Below are positions 1-12,292 of a stretch of 64,000 nucleotides of DNA, piece after piece (position 1 is the stretch's first letter; each line of letters opens with the position of its first letter). The position numbers and the translations under genes were made by a program. The notes below the pieces were generated by a model. That model saw only the letters and a list, made by a program, of their open reading frames with translations, had not been told where the DNA came from and searched no databases. Where the stretch lies: contig JACDOX010000106.1 in the NCBI GenBank assembly GCA_014549065.1, forward strand, positions 1,304,366 to 1,368,365. The letters are read 5' to 3'. Source of the stretch: Cardinalis cardinalis (Eukaryota > Chordata > Aves > Passeriformes > Cardinalidae).

Positions 1-469
1 TCAGCTAGATAGGTAAGACACCAACATTCTGAGGTGATCTGAGGCAGTGGCACATGTGTCCTTTTTAGGGGATCTTTTCTCCTTTGGAACAGAAGCTTTC
101 TCCTCCATTGCCTCAAAAAATTCATTTGAGGTGCTGCTGTCCTGCTTGTTTCACAGACTTTCGTTGGGGCTGGCACTCACAGAATGGAGGGGATGTTCAC
201 CCTCCATATGTTCTGTGGGAATATAGGCTGTTTATTTGTGAAGGATGAAGTCACTCCCTGTAGAACAGCCTGTGTTTCAGAGTATTTGCTGACAAACAGT
301 CTGGTTAGGGCAGAAACACAATGTTTGCNGAGTCTTTTAAGTTTGGAGTGCACNTGCCAATTTCTGCAGCTGTTCTCTCTTTGCAAATCTGCACAGATTC
401 AAGTNTGTGGATGAAATTTGAATTTGTGGAAGCTGGCCTCTCTCATTACAGCAAACTTTCCTTTCTCAG
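1..469 (+). other. CRLF3 intron, 3' part
   Basis: No CRLF3 coding exon was recognised upstream of 470. The reading frame stays open leftwards from the exon, but the peptide it gives (around 321-469) does not resemble CRLF3. A pyrimidine-rich acceptor ending in ag at 468-469 fits the start of the exon. A second ag at 451-452 is possible but less well placed. Confidence 0.7.
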
Positions 470-3400
470 CTTACCAGAAGTGCCTTCCTTGGTTGACGTG
501 CCTTGTTTATCTGCCCAGCTGGATGACTGCCTCCTTACTATATTGAAAAATCAAATATTCAGACATGGAACTGTGGCATCCCGCCCACCTGTACAGCTGG
601 AGGAGTTTGTGGAAAAGCCTGGGGGTATTTTAGTCCGATGGTGTAAGGTAGGTAAAATATCCTGTGTGAAATTCCTTTAGACTTGAGTTTTTTCTAAAAA
701 AACCCAAACAATCCACTTTCTTTGTGAGCTCTCTACTGCCTTCCAAGGANTAGTCCACTCCAGTGTGGAGTTAAAAACTTAAGAAGAGGTTTTTATTGTA
801 ATGGTGTAATTTAAAGGCAAGGCAGTGCAGTGATGGTGTGTGGCTGGTGCTGGGTTTGTGTCTGCCTGCAGTGACACTTGCTTTAGCAGACCCAGGAGGA
901 GGCTGGACCTGCTCTGTTACACTTTTATCCCTAGACACCTTTGTGTTCCTAGGGAGATGCAGTGGGTGGAAAAAGGAAAATATTATTGTATTAGCTAGTC
1001 CAGTAGCCTTTCTCTTGAACACACAAAAACTATTTTTGAGTAAACCACTGCTGTGGTCTGATGTGGTTTAGTTGTTGTTGGACAGCTCTGTGCTCCTTGG
1101 CAGCATCAAACAAACCTTTGTTGTTCTAGCAACAGCCACTCATTGCTGGCCACCCTTCAGTTGTGGAGGATGTGCACTCAGGTTATTAAACCATGGCAGT
1201 GCTCTCAGGTGGGGTCTGATTTTCTGTGCTGTACAGGAGTTCCCTGGATTTGGTTGTGCCTGGGGGATAATGGAGGGGTTTTTTTTTGAGGAGGTGTGTG
1301 TGTAAATATCTTTTGACTCAGAGATATCAAAGAACTGGAAATCATTCCCTGGAACAGTTTATGAAGGACAACNCTAATTTTCCCTTGCTGTTAAAAACTG
1401 GCACAGAATTTCTTCTGCAAAGTTGTTTTCAGCTTTTGGCTGAAGGATCTTTTTATATCTCTGCTAGAATGAACAGCCTTCTGTTAAATGTTTCTTCTCC
1501 TGTAGATATTTTCTAACTGTAATAAGACAATTCTGATACATCTGTTGGTTCAGACACTGATGTTACTTTCTACAAGACACATTTTCTGCTCTGAAGTACC
1601 TCGTGAGTGGTCACCGGCAGTGCTGTCCTGTGCCCCTGCAGAGGGGAGGGAGAGCCAGAGGGTTGCTTTGTGACGCAGTGACCGTTTCTGCAGGTGGATG
1701 AAGATTTCTCGGCCCAGGATTACCGGCTGCAGTTCCGCAAGAGCCCGGGCAGCCCCTTTGAGGACGTGTACGTGGGCTCCGAGCCCGAGTTCCTGGTGCT
1801 GCACATGGACCCCCACGTGGATTACCAGTTCCGGGTGTGCGCGCGCGGGGACGGGCGCCANGAGTGGAGCCCCTGGAGCGTGGCCCAGACCGGCCGCACC
1901 ACGCTGGTGCCCCACGGTACGTCCTGCCCCACGGCCATGGCGTGAGCTGTCCCTCTGTCCTGCAATGCATTCTTGGCTTCCTCGGCTGAGGGACACTCCG
2001 TGAGCCTTTCCCAGGTGGCTCGCTGCTTCCTTCACCTTGGAAAGCATGTGAGCCAGACGAAAAGCATTATTTTTTCTTCTCCCTCACCACAACATAAGGA
2101 TTCTTGATGACCTNCAGTGTTGGGGAAGATGAAACAGGAAAGCCTTATAAATATGATTGTCTGGCAAAAGATTTTGATAATATAGAAACTNTAAGTGAGA
2201 TTGAAATGAAAGCAAGCTTTGANATCCCTCACTCACTGAACAACTGGAAAACAATGGTATGGCCAGCTGAAGGTGATCCCCTTCTGATGGAACAACACCN
2301 TCTGCTTGCAGACAGCTCCAAGGGTCAGAGCAGACCCCACTAGCTTGGCAGAAGGGGCCCAAAGAGGCGTTTTTGGGGTTTAAAGTGTAACACAGTATGT
2401 AATGATTCTTATNGGCTGTATGTAAATGCTATAGGATTTGTATCTTGTACTAGATTGGTTAGTGAGAATTAGAATATTCAACACAGAAGACGATTTATTG
2501 TATTGTAACGGGAACCTCGCTCTCTGACGCTTTTGCTCTCTGACGCTTTTGCTCTCTTACCCCTTTTACTCTCTCACCCTCTCATCCTCTCTCCCCCTCT
2601 CTTCTCCCGTGCCTGCTCTGAGCTGTGGCTGGCGGCTCCCAGCAGGGCCCTGCCCCCAGGCCCTTTGCAATNAACCCCAAGTTCCAGCCCTGGCTGCAGA
2701 GATCCCTCATCTCCATCCATCCTGACCATCCTACCCCCCGACGCTCCTGCACTACAGCTCATAACAAGCTCTTATCTTGGAGAGAAGAAAATTTAAATTT
2801 TCTCTTCACTTACAAATTTCTAAGCACAGTGGGTAATGAAGGCTTTCCTTTTCTTACAATAAGACTTGGCAGGGATTGCAGCAAAGAGTGAACTCCTGGT
2901 GAACTCTGAGCTGGAAAATACTTTTTGTAATTGCAATTTATTTGAAAAACAAGTATCTCCATAAGAATAAGGCAAAACCAGCCCCTGTTTTTAACATAGC
3001 TTAAGCTGCATGAGGTGGACTGAATAGACATTGGGACTGGCTTGATTTGGCACAGACAGGACCAAGTTGAGGTTCACAATTTTCTTGCTTTTTTTTTGTT
3101 TTCTTTGAAGAATGGACAGCTGGTCTGGAGGGTTACAGTTTGAGCAGCCGAAGAAACATAGCGCTCCGGAATGATTCTCAGTNCTGTGGTGTGCTCTACT
3201 CCAAAGCTCCTACTTATTTCTGTGGGCAGACATTAACATTCAGGCAAGTCCTTTTGGGGTGGCTGGTGAATCCCCTGTGAGCTGTCACATCTGAGTTGTG
3301 TGTAAACCTGAGGCATGTTTGAGTTGTGAATGAGCTCAGCTCCAGTCCAGGTAGTGCCTCTATGTGACATCTGACCTTCCTTTAGTTCTGCTTCCTGGCT

Positions 3401-6400
3401 TTGTAGGAAAACACCTGATGTTTTTGTGGGACCTGCACTTATATAAAAGTGAGTGAACTCCAGAGGGATGGTAAAATATAGCTCATGCTGAGCAGATCTG
3501 TGGAATGTTGAACTTCCTGATGTTTTGTAGCAGCTGTTACTGGCTGAAGTCAGTGGAGCTTTGCCTCTAGCTCCTTTTAACCTTGGGTCAGGGGTGCTTT
3601 CCTTCCCAGACTAATCACTGGCTCTGAAGACTTTGACATGAAAACACTGATGTGCTGTTGGGATGACAGCCTGGCAGCNATGCCTTTGACATGTGAGATA
3701 ATGAGTGCTGGTCAGACAACTGCTTGAAACTGGCATTAGAAGATCCAGAGTGGAGAAGGGATCTTGTGAATTTCAAGTTTTCCATCTGACACAGAACATG
3801 ATTAAAAACCTTGGCAGCTTTGCTGCCTGTCATCCTATCCCTGAGATGATGCTGTTTAACAGGGTATGAGGAATGTCCTTGTGGATATGTCAGTTGTGAT
3901 TACAGACCTCAGAGACTCTGAAGCTTTGTTTAATCTTTTCCCTGGTTAAATAAAACTACTTGCTGTACAGCAGGCAGCCCCCACAGGCAATTGAAAAGGG
4001 CTGTTCATGATACTTTCATGACTTATTCCATGGTGTTTCATTTATCCCTTCCTGATAATGGATTATGTTAACTTTAGATGGTTGTAGTGTGAGGATGTAT
4101 TCAGTTGCCCTGTCTGAGATGGATAAAAAGATCTAAAGCTTTTATTTCAAATCTGTTGCTAGATTTAACTTCTCTTGGCTCAGCAATGCCTGTGAAATTA
4201 AAGGCAGAACCTTGAGGTTTCCCTTGGTTCTCTCTCAGTCCAGTGCTTTTTATCTTTTTTATTGGTAGCATATGAAAATGTTTTGCCTCACATTTTGGTT
4301 ATGGACTTCTCTCCAAGTCCATAACCATCCTGAGTGTTTCAGGATGGCAGAGCTCAAACAAGCACGTGTCCACAAGAACTATCGTGACACAAATCTTGAG
4401 ATTGGAGACAACCTCAAAAATTTGTTTTGTTCCTCTTCCAAGGTCCAAGAGTAGCTTCTTGTTTGGAAGTGTGAGAGATTTTCTTGGGCTGGGAGATGTA
4501 CTTGGTGCTTGACTTCCTCCAGCTGTTGGAACACAAGTTATTGTTCTCAAGCAGCTCTGTGTTCTCTGTGTGCAGGACCCAGGCACAGCTTGTCAGTGAG
4601 CAGTGAAGTTGTGATAAACACAGTGCTTTGTGTCTACATTTTAAAGATAAACTGTGGCAGTTGTCCTGAGGTGAAGCATTTGGCCAAGCTGTAGCAAAAC
4701 ATCACTGCTTTAGGTCAAGTCTCCTCCTGTTGCTTTGCAGCCTCCAGGGAGCTGCCCTTAGGGAAGGGAACATCTCTCCACAGTGAGATCTCCTTCATGT
4801 CCCTAAAGCTTCCTTTGCTGTGGGCAGCCACAGTCCTTGTGGGCAGGCACGCAGTGATTTGGGCTCACCCTGCAGGTGCCCTGTGGTGCTCACACTCTGT
4901 CAGGAACCCAGCACAGCTCTGGTGACAGCTGGGGCTGAGGCGGTGCCTGTGATGCCCATGGATGGACCATGGATGGACCATGGATGGACCTCTCTGTGCT
5001 CTGAGGCAAATGGAAACTGGTGGGGGTTCACCAAGTTCAGTGTCTGGGCTGCAGTGGCAGGGACAAGGTTTTGTTGTGCAGCATTTCTGTTGTGCGCCAA
5101 AAGGAATTTGAAATTTCCTTTAGGGTTGCTTTGGGAGAAGATGGTGGATCCCTTCCAAAGTAAAAGCTTCTTGGAGATTCAAGTAATCATTTTTCCTTTG
5201 CTTTACAGTGCAGGGCTATTGCTCTCTTAGTGCCATTCCCAGGGGACTGAAAAACCTAATGGAGTGCAAAAGTAAAACATGGTTCCAATTTTATCTTTGC
5301 CTCTCAAGAGTTAACCTATTGTGTGCCAGTCCACTGCCCCCTTTAATTGCTGTTTCTTGAAAGTTTTGCTGAAGTTTTCCTTTGTTTGCCAACACCCACA
5401 GATCAGTCTGTTCTTTCTCTCAAGCTGCAATGAAAATACCAACTGCTTTACTTTCTAGAAAAGACCGAGTCACTCAGGTTCTCTGTAAAGTAGGATTTAG
5501 CACCTTTGAGAGGTAGCAGTACATGAGAAAGGACTCAAGTCCAGGACAGCCCTTCAGTGTACAAACTGTGCAGCCTCACTCCTCTGCTGGGGCCCACAGG
5601 GAACTGAATCCCTGGTCATTTGCACAACTTGTTTGCATTTTCCTCAGAGATTCTTTCCCCAGACTAAAACTGTGAATACAGCTGAGCAGAGGCCAGATGT
5701 GTAAATGCTCTTCTAGGCATTGCTTGGTTTCAGCACCAGGCTGATTTATTCCAAAAGCCCAAACCAAATACACCCCAAAGCAACACCCCATCCCCATCCC
5801 ATTACAGCAGAATATGACAGGCTCCAAGAAACCTATTTCAGTCTGCTTGTTAAATCCCTGCTGAGCTACAGCTGTCTTGCCATAATACATGATGCTGGCC
5901 AGTAGTGTGGTATAGCTGATGGTCCAGCTGAGCATATTGTATGCTTCAGACAACTGGAAATCATTTTGAAAGGTCATTTCTAAGCTGTGACAGTGGAGAA
6001 TTGTATTAAATAGCACTGGAAGTTTGCAGGAAGCAAAAGTTTGCTTCATATTTTGTACAGATTAATGGAGTATTGCTCAGTGGAGCTCTTGGGAAAGCTG
6101 GTGGGAATTTTGTCATTCACCAGGGATCTCCCCAAAAGTTTGGGTGAATTTGTTGAGAGCCCTGGAGCACAGTACAGGGATCTGCAATGACTGTGTGGAT
6201 TTCATGGTGTGTTTTGATTTAAAGCTTCAGGTTTGGATTTAACCTTTTGCTTGTTAGGATTGAGACCGTGGGGCAGCCGGACCGGCGGGACAGCCTGGGC
6301 GTGTGCGCGGAGCAGCGCAACGGCGACGAGTCCCTGCAGCGGGACCAGGCTGTGTGCGTCAGCACCAACGGTGAGTCNGAGCCACAGAGCCACAGAAGCA

Positions 6401-7482
6401 CCCGCTGGCAGGAGACTTTAAACATCAGCGAGTCCAACCCCTGCCCCAACACCTGAACTAAGCCCTGGCACCCAGTGCCNTGTCCAGTCCCCTTTTAAAC
6501 ACACCCAGGGATGGTGACTCCACCACCTCCCCAGGCAGACCNCAGACCATTCCAGNACTTTATCACCCTTTCTGTAAAATACTTTTTCCTAATATCCAAC
6601 CTGTATTTCCTTTGGCACAGCTTGACACTGTGACCTTTAGTGAAAGAGCCCAGCCCCACCTGAGCACAGGCACCTTTCAGGGAGTTGTGCAGAGTGATAA
6701 GGTCACCCCTGAGTTTCCTTTTTCTCCAGGCTGAGCACCCCCAGCTCCCTCAGTGGTTCCTCACAGGGTTTGTGTTCCCAGCTCCTCTCCAGCCTCATTG
6801 CTCTCCTCTAGATGTGTTTGAGCATCTCAACATCCTTCCCAAACTGAGGGGCCAGAATTGGACACAGCACTCAAGGTGTGCCCTCACCAGTGCTGAGAAC
6901 AGGGGAGGGATGACCTCCCTTCTCCTGCTGGCCACGCTGTTCTTGATACAGGCAGGAATTTTCCTTCCCAAAACCCACAGCCCCTGGCTCTTTAGATCCC
7001 TACATGACACATGAGCAACTTTAATGTATGTGCTGCTTGTGCAGTTAAAAATCCTTGGTGAGATCACAGATCTCTTCCTGCTAGCAGTTATTGCAGCCTG
7101 TTCCATGTGGCAAGAGAAATGTAGTAGGGTTACTTCCCTATTTGCCTGCAAAAAATAGAGAGATGTGTTCTTGCATGTTAGTATGTACAGAAAATGAGAA
7201 ATATTGTTAGATCTGCTGACTGTTTCAGGGGCAGTATTTGTAAATGGAAAAGAGATGACAAACCAGTTGCCTGCTGTTACTTCTGGCTCCACTGTGACAT
7301 TTGACATGGAAGTTGTGCAGTTTGGACCCTGCAGCAACGAGGGAGGAAACTTCAAGCTTCGAGTAACCATCAGCTCTAACAACAGAGAAGTGGTCTTTGA
7401 CTGGGTACTTGATCAGTGCTGTGGCTCTTTGTATTTTGGATGTTCATTTTCATACCCAGGCTGGAAAGTTTTGGTCTTTTAG
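470..7482 (+). CDS. CRLF3: Cytokine receptor-like factor 3, last five coding exons (5' partial)
   Basis: Coding exons are 470-647, 1694-1916, 3111-3243, 6258-6370 and 7229-7482 (TAG stop at 7480-7482). All phases join, giving about 300 residues; human CRLF3 has about 442, so the N-terminal coiled-coil part lies upstream of the window. The first exon carries LPEVPSLVDVPCLSAQLDD. The second covers a fibronectin type III domain ending in the cytokine-receptor signature WSPWS (1865-1879), a WSxWS motif. The last three form the SPRY-like C-terminal region, which ends YPGWKVLVF. Family knowledge: an intracellular orphan receptor-like protein linked to cell-cycle control and neuroprotective signalling; its exact biochemical role is not settled. 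The third intron uses a GC donor (AG/gcaagt at 3244). Two 'n' bases fall in codons, CAN at 1861 and TNC at 3183. Intron 2 holds an LTR and intron 4 an antisense CR1. Identity is very secure. Confidence 0.96.
2118..2766 (+). mobile_element. Solo LTR of an endogenous retrovirus (probable)
   Basis: The roughly 649-bp block begins TGTTGGGG and ends ATAACA, so its termini follow the TGTT...AACA pattern of retroviral LTRs. It holds a pyrimidine-rich tract (about 2515-2610) and then a degenerate polyadenylation signal, AATNAA, near 2670, in the order expected of U3-R-U5. No gag, pol or env sequence and no second LTR are visible within CRLF3 intron 2, so it is read as a solo LTR left by recombination. 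A short open frame at the left end (2104-2343) is part of the LTR and is not treated as a gene. No clear target-site duplication was found; one 'n' lies in the left flank. Family assignment needs a repeat-library search. Confidence 0.6.
4958..4990 (+). repeat. Three perfect copies of an 11-bp tandem repeat
   Basis: The unit atggatggacc occurs three times in a row (4958-4968, 4969-4979, 4980-4990) inside a CRLF3 intron. It looks like a short, recent slippage or minisatellite seed. Confidence 0.9.
6379..6957 (-). mobile_element. CR1 LINE fragment, antisense to CRLF3
   Basis: Read on the minus strand this matches the 3' part of avian CR1 elements. It includes the 'gagctgggggtgctcagcct' block near 6720-6740 and the 'gggttggactcgctgatgtt' type tail near 6420-6440. 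The plus-strand left end shows degenerate 'ccacagagccacagaag' repeats, the expected remnant of the CR1 8-bp 3' tail. The element is 5'-truncated, as is usual for CR1. Its 3' end lies less than 10 nt past the splice donor of the CRLF3 exon ending at 6370. Confidence 0.88.
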
Positions 7483-10400
7483 CAGTGAGTAAAGGGATTT
7501 TTTGTTCTTGCTGTAAAGTGTAATGTTAAAAGCTCAGTTTCCAGCTGTTTGAGAACAATCTGGTAACAAACCCCTGTCTTTATAGTACTTGAACTCCACT
7601 ATATTGTACTTCATACTGGATTCATTTANACAATAATTGTGAAACATTGGATTTGTTACTCCAGAAAAGCTAGAAACAAGCATTTGTGTAGGCAAATTAA
7701 TTTAAGCAGTCCATCAGACCTTTCCCTTTTTTCCTCTAGACTTGATTATTGTCAGTATTTCATTGTACTCCTCTCAGGGTACGCGCNTTGTGTTTAATTA
7801 ACTTTGCTTAAAGCTGCTGCTCTGTGAAATGAGTGTTTTAGGGGTGGTAATGGACCAAAGTTGTATTTCTGCCACTCAGAGCACAGTATTTAGAGCAGTG
7901 AGGTCCTGCTGTGCTTCCTTGTGCACGATGCTGCCTTAGGGGTCTGCGTGGGCAGCGGGGCTGCCCGCGGCAGCCGCCTCCTCGCGCACGGTACTGTTCA
8001 TCCCTCTGCAGCAGGGAGCTCTGAGCCAGCCTGGGGCTCAGAGGGAGCCAGCCTGTTCCTGTCTCACTTAAGTGCCTTATTTCCATGCTTCTTGAGCTGT
8101 TTTCTGTGTTGTCACTTGGAATATGTTTTGTGTAGTAGCTGCATGGTGATGCTTACGTTGACCATGCACGGCTGCCTCAAGCAGACCAAGCCAGAGCAGG
8201 ATGTGATCCTGAGCCTCTCTGAATGTGTGCCCTGGTTACAATGCACACAGAGCCTGTGTCAGAGCAAGTCTCAGTGATTTGGTACCTGAGCTCACCCTGT
8301 GGATTGGCAGCTGTGATTCCTCAGAGCCCTTCTACCACTCAGAGACAACCTTCTCTTACTGTCTGCCAACACAGGTGCTGTTGTGATGTGNGGGATTCCT
8401 GCAATCCCAAATTCTGCCTGTTGACACGGGGCAGTCAGTGCAGGTGCATGGCCCAAGCACTGCAGACTGCAGCTGCTGCTCCACCTGGAGTGAGGGAGGT
8501 GGGCTTTGGGTGGGCTTCAGGCAGGCCCTGCCTGCACAGACTTAACTGGGGCAGTCTGAATTGAAGAGATGGTGGAAATTAAGCTGTCTCCTCCATAGAG
8601 TAGGATGGGATAAATAATAGTGTGAATTAAATGACTTGGAATTCAGAAGTTATGTAAAGTTACNCATTTTTCCTCTAAGGAGCAACTAAGATGGATAGGC
8701 TCAGTCTCAAAGAGAGCCTATTCCTGGTCAAAAGATTGCAATGCTACTGGATTTAAGGAATATTTAAAAGTAACATTCACTGATGGGCTTACCTCAAGTT
8801 CAATTAAAATTAAATATATTTTATCATGTTAGAGTAGCACTATTTTTATAAAGCCTAGACAATCATACTGCCTNTCCTTCAGTGGCAATGTGCTACGTTA
8901 GCCCTCTATGCAACCATAATAAGCTTAAAAGCATAAAGGCTTATTTTACAATTAATTAACATTGCCCATACTCACACTGTCAGTACAAAGATCAGCCATC
9001 CTGCCTGAATTTCTCCCCAAGCAGCTGTAGCAGGGGTACAAGAATTTCAGACAAGGAGAATGGCTGTTGGTATTTAGACCATTTACAGGAGAAAAAAAGG
9101 TGTGCATTTAGATGAGCGCAAAGAACCTGCACAAGGCAGTTTGGGTGGAATGGGCAGGAAGACATGAAGTGAGGAAGACTGAGCTGCTGCAGGTCAGATC
9201 ATCCACTGTTAGCCACAAAGAGCCTGCAGTACTCAGCTTTTCAAGCTTCACTAGTTCAATGTTAGGGAAAAAGAGAATACTGGCATATCCTGTGCTTTCA
9301 ATGTTACTTCAGTTCTCCTCTGAAGAGTGTTTTCAGTACTTTTACATAGAGGTTCAGTAGATGAAAGTGTCAGTCCTGCTCAGAGGGTGGGGCAGGCACT
9401 CCAGACAGCAGCTGACTTAAATCTTGCTCCATGTAGTAGTGCCAGCAGTTCTACTCACACACTTCAGGTATCAGGTACTAGTTGTAACTTAGTACTTCTA
9501 CCATATGGAAAGTAAAATTGTGAATATCCACACTTCTGAGGTACCAGTGGGTCAGGTACCTTTTCATCTGCTCTTGGAGGGGCTGGTCAGACTATAGATT
9601 CTTCAGGATATTTACTTCCATATTAGAAAATAAAGCTTAAACCTTGAATTCAGGTACTTCCAGAGGTGGCAATGCTGTGTCAGGTTGTTCAGAATATACA
9701 TAAAAGCAGCTGAAGATGACTGTGAAGGGCCATGAGAGGCCCCTACTGCTGCCTGGAGAGCTGGGGAGGGCAAGAGTTTTTCTGCCTTCAGGCTTTAGCT
9801 TTGTGNTGAACAAGGGCAGTTTGCCAATGGTTCTTTTGTTGTTATTGTGGTGGTTTTGTTTTTTATTTGAACTTGGCACAAGCCTCACTGTCCAAATTGC
9901 CAATGAGGTACTTTCAGCCATCTCTTGGAGCTGCACCTTGTGAACAGAGGGGAGTTAAGAGTCTCAGGGCAAGAGACCCGAGCACTAAAGGAACAAAGGA
10001 TGCAAAGAGGCAGAAGAGACTTGAACTAAAAGGTGTAAATTCTGTTCTTCCGCAGCAGAGGTCAGCTGGATGGAAAACTTGACACTTCCTTTACAATTTG
10101 CACCTCTAGCTCTTGGAGCCCTGCAAGCAACAGAGTGTTAATGGCTTATGAAACCCAATCCTGAAAGTTGTTTTCCTAAGCTAGTACATTAACTTACCTC
10201 AACTAAGACTTATGTGTCAAGAGAAATTTGAATTTTTTTAAATAAAAGTTTTATCCCTCAACTGTGTATGGTCTAGAAAATTATTTATTGAGGCATAAAG
10301 CTGAGCACCACAGCATTCTAACAAGATAAGAAAATGTTTTCTAGAGCATTGCAGCCAACTCTTTTAAGAGCTTCTCCCCATTTATTTAATCTTCTGTCCC

Positions 10401-12292
10401 TCAGAACTCCCAATTATTTCCAGGTTTCCCACCTGTGCTTTTTACCTTTATGTCCAAATTTTAACTGTCATCTCTTAAAAAAATATTTATCCCTTCTTTA
10501 AATAAAATTTGTTACAGCATCTATGAGCTACTTCCCTCAATATTCTATCCCAGCTGATTTGTCTCTGTCTCCATTTTACTGTTCCCATCTCTTACTGATG
10601 CATCTTACACATCTGTAGTTTTTGGCCAGCAGCAGAGGTATTTAATCACCCTCAAATAAAGTCCCTGTTGGACTAACACACAGCTTTGCTTCATTCCCTT
10701 AGTTCTCCTTTACCTGGAGCCTGTTCCAGTTCTTTGGTCTCTTTTAAAGGAAAAACAGCTTGTGAAACCAGTAAGTGAAGTTGCTGACTTGGCAGCTTTC
10801 TCTCATAAATACTCCATTCATGAGCTTTCTTCATGACAAGATGCCAAGTGTTTTTCCTCCAGAGCTGCAGCTTCACTCTCAAATTGAACAGCCTAAAAAC
10901 TGCAGGTCAAAGTCAGGGGAGGACTTACCTACTCCAAAGCCTTTGTTTTCTTGGATGTGAAACCACAGATTTGTAACAGGGAACAGCTCCACTCGCTGAT
11001 GATGGTACCATGCTTCTGTGAATTAAGAAATATTTAACTTGGAACAACAATGTCAAAATTGCCCTCACAGAATGCCTCCTGTATTCCCAGAGATAAACCA
11101 GAAATTTGGTTTTGGGGCATTGTAAGGATTGGGAGTTTTGTTGATTAGATAAATAATCAGGACACTTTAAATCATGGGCAACTGCTTCATTCCAGGCAGT
11201 GAATTTTTACCCCACCTCTCAAAATTCAAGGGCTACATTCAAGACACACTCCAAGCAATGTACACCAAAGGTTAACAATTCATCTACCACTTTTGAATAT
11301 AGTATTTAATACACTGAATTAAAAATTCAAATCATACCAGGTTCCAGGTTGGGGTTCACAAACCTGTTGTGATCACCAAGTACCAAACATCATTAAAACC
11401 TGCCAGGAGCACACTGAAGGCCAGATCAGGGGAACCCAGACAATGTTAAAAACAAGAACACACTGCCCAACTGCAGCCTGAGGTCCAGTTTGCAGAGCCC
11501 AGCTGGCACAACCTGCATTTCAGGATCTGAATCCTAACATGGAAAAAGGTTTCCAGTGTCTGCCATTCCACAGTCACTACCTGGCCAAGCAATCCAATTC
11601 CTGACTTGTCCCCACAGCACCTGGAGCATCCACCCTCTGCAGTCCAAGAGAAATGGGATTTAAACTGACACTTATTTAAACTTTACTTCAATCAAGCCAA
11701 ATACTCTGTAAAATTTCTGAAAAATTAACCACTTGTATATAAAAACAACACAAATCTTAATTCTGTAACTGACAACACAAGTAATGTTTCATTTGCACTC
11801 TAAAAATTACAGTTCTGTACAGTAAAGCACAANTTAAACCCTTCTCAGGTATTCAAGTCCTACCCAAGAAAGGGGAATGAAAGTTATTATAATCTGGCTA
11901 AAACCCTGGAAATTTATGGAGGTACCTTAAATAGAACTGTAACAATCTGGCAAAGGAGAGCACATCCAAATTTTAAGCCATGCAGAAGAGAGTTTATGGA
12001 GGCNCTGCTGGAGGTGTCTGTACATGGAATCACTGGACACCCATCATGGCAGATTTTGTATTACTGAACTTCTTGTACAAAAGCTGATTTCAAATAAAAC
12101 ATTTAATGAAAAACAATAGTTCATTTAAACAGCTGAACTTGTTTTGGGGTTTTTTTTGGGGGGGTAGAGTANCTTTTGTTTTTACATCTACTGTACCGTT
12201 CAAATTCTTTTTAACCAGCTTACATTGCATCTCCAAAGGTACAAATAGAAAAGGCATCTTTATAAATAGAAAACAAGGGGATTTTTTCAGCT
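7483..12292. other. CRLF3 3' UTR and convergent intergenic region
   Basis: No coding exon was recognised here on either strand. CRLF3 transcripts must end in this interval. Candidate plus-strand polyadenylation hexamers are attaaa at 8626-8631 and aataaa at 9629-9634, 10241-10246 and 10501-10506; nothing in the sequence settles which is used. The right part is increasingly AT-rich. The short open frames (for example 7921-8277) resemble nothing I know and look like chance. Confidence 0.5.

Noticed and set aside
321..469. Extension of the first CRLF3 exon leftwards to an ATG at 321
   Set aside because: The peptide before 470 does not match CRLF3 and a good acceptor ends at 469; the open frame is intronic.
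2104..2343. Open frame at the left end of the LTR
   Set aside because: It lies inside the putative LTR and begins before it; too short and isolated to call a viral gene.
5576..6049. 157-codon open frame on the minus strand in a CRLF3 intron
   Set aside because: Composition and content look random; nothing resembles a known protein.
7921..8564. Overlapping plus-strand frames downstream of CRLF3
   Set aside because: Short, unrelated to any family I know, and in the probable 3' UTR or intergenic region.
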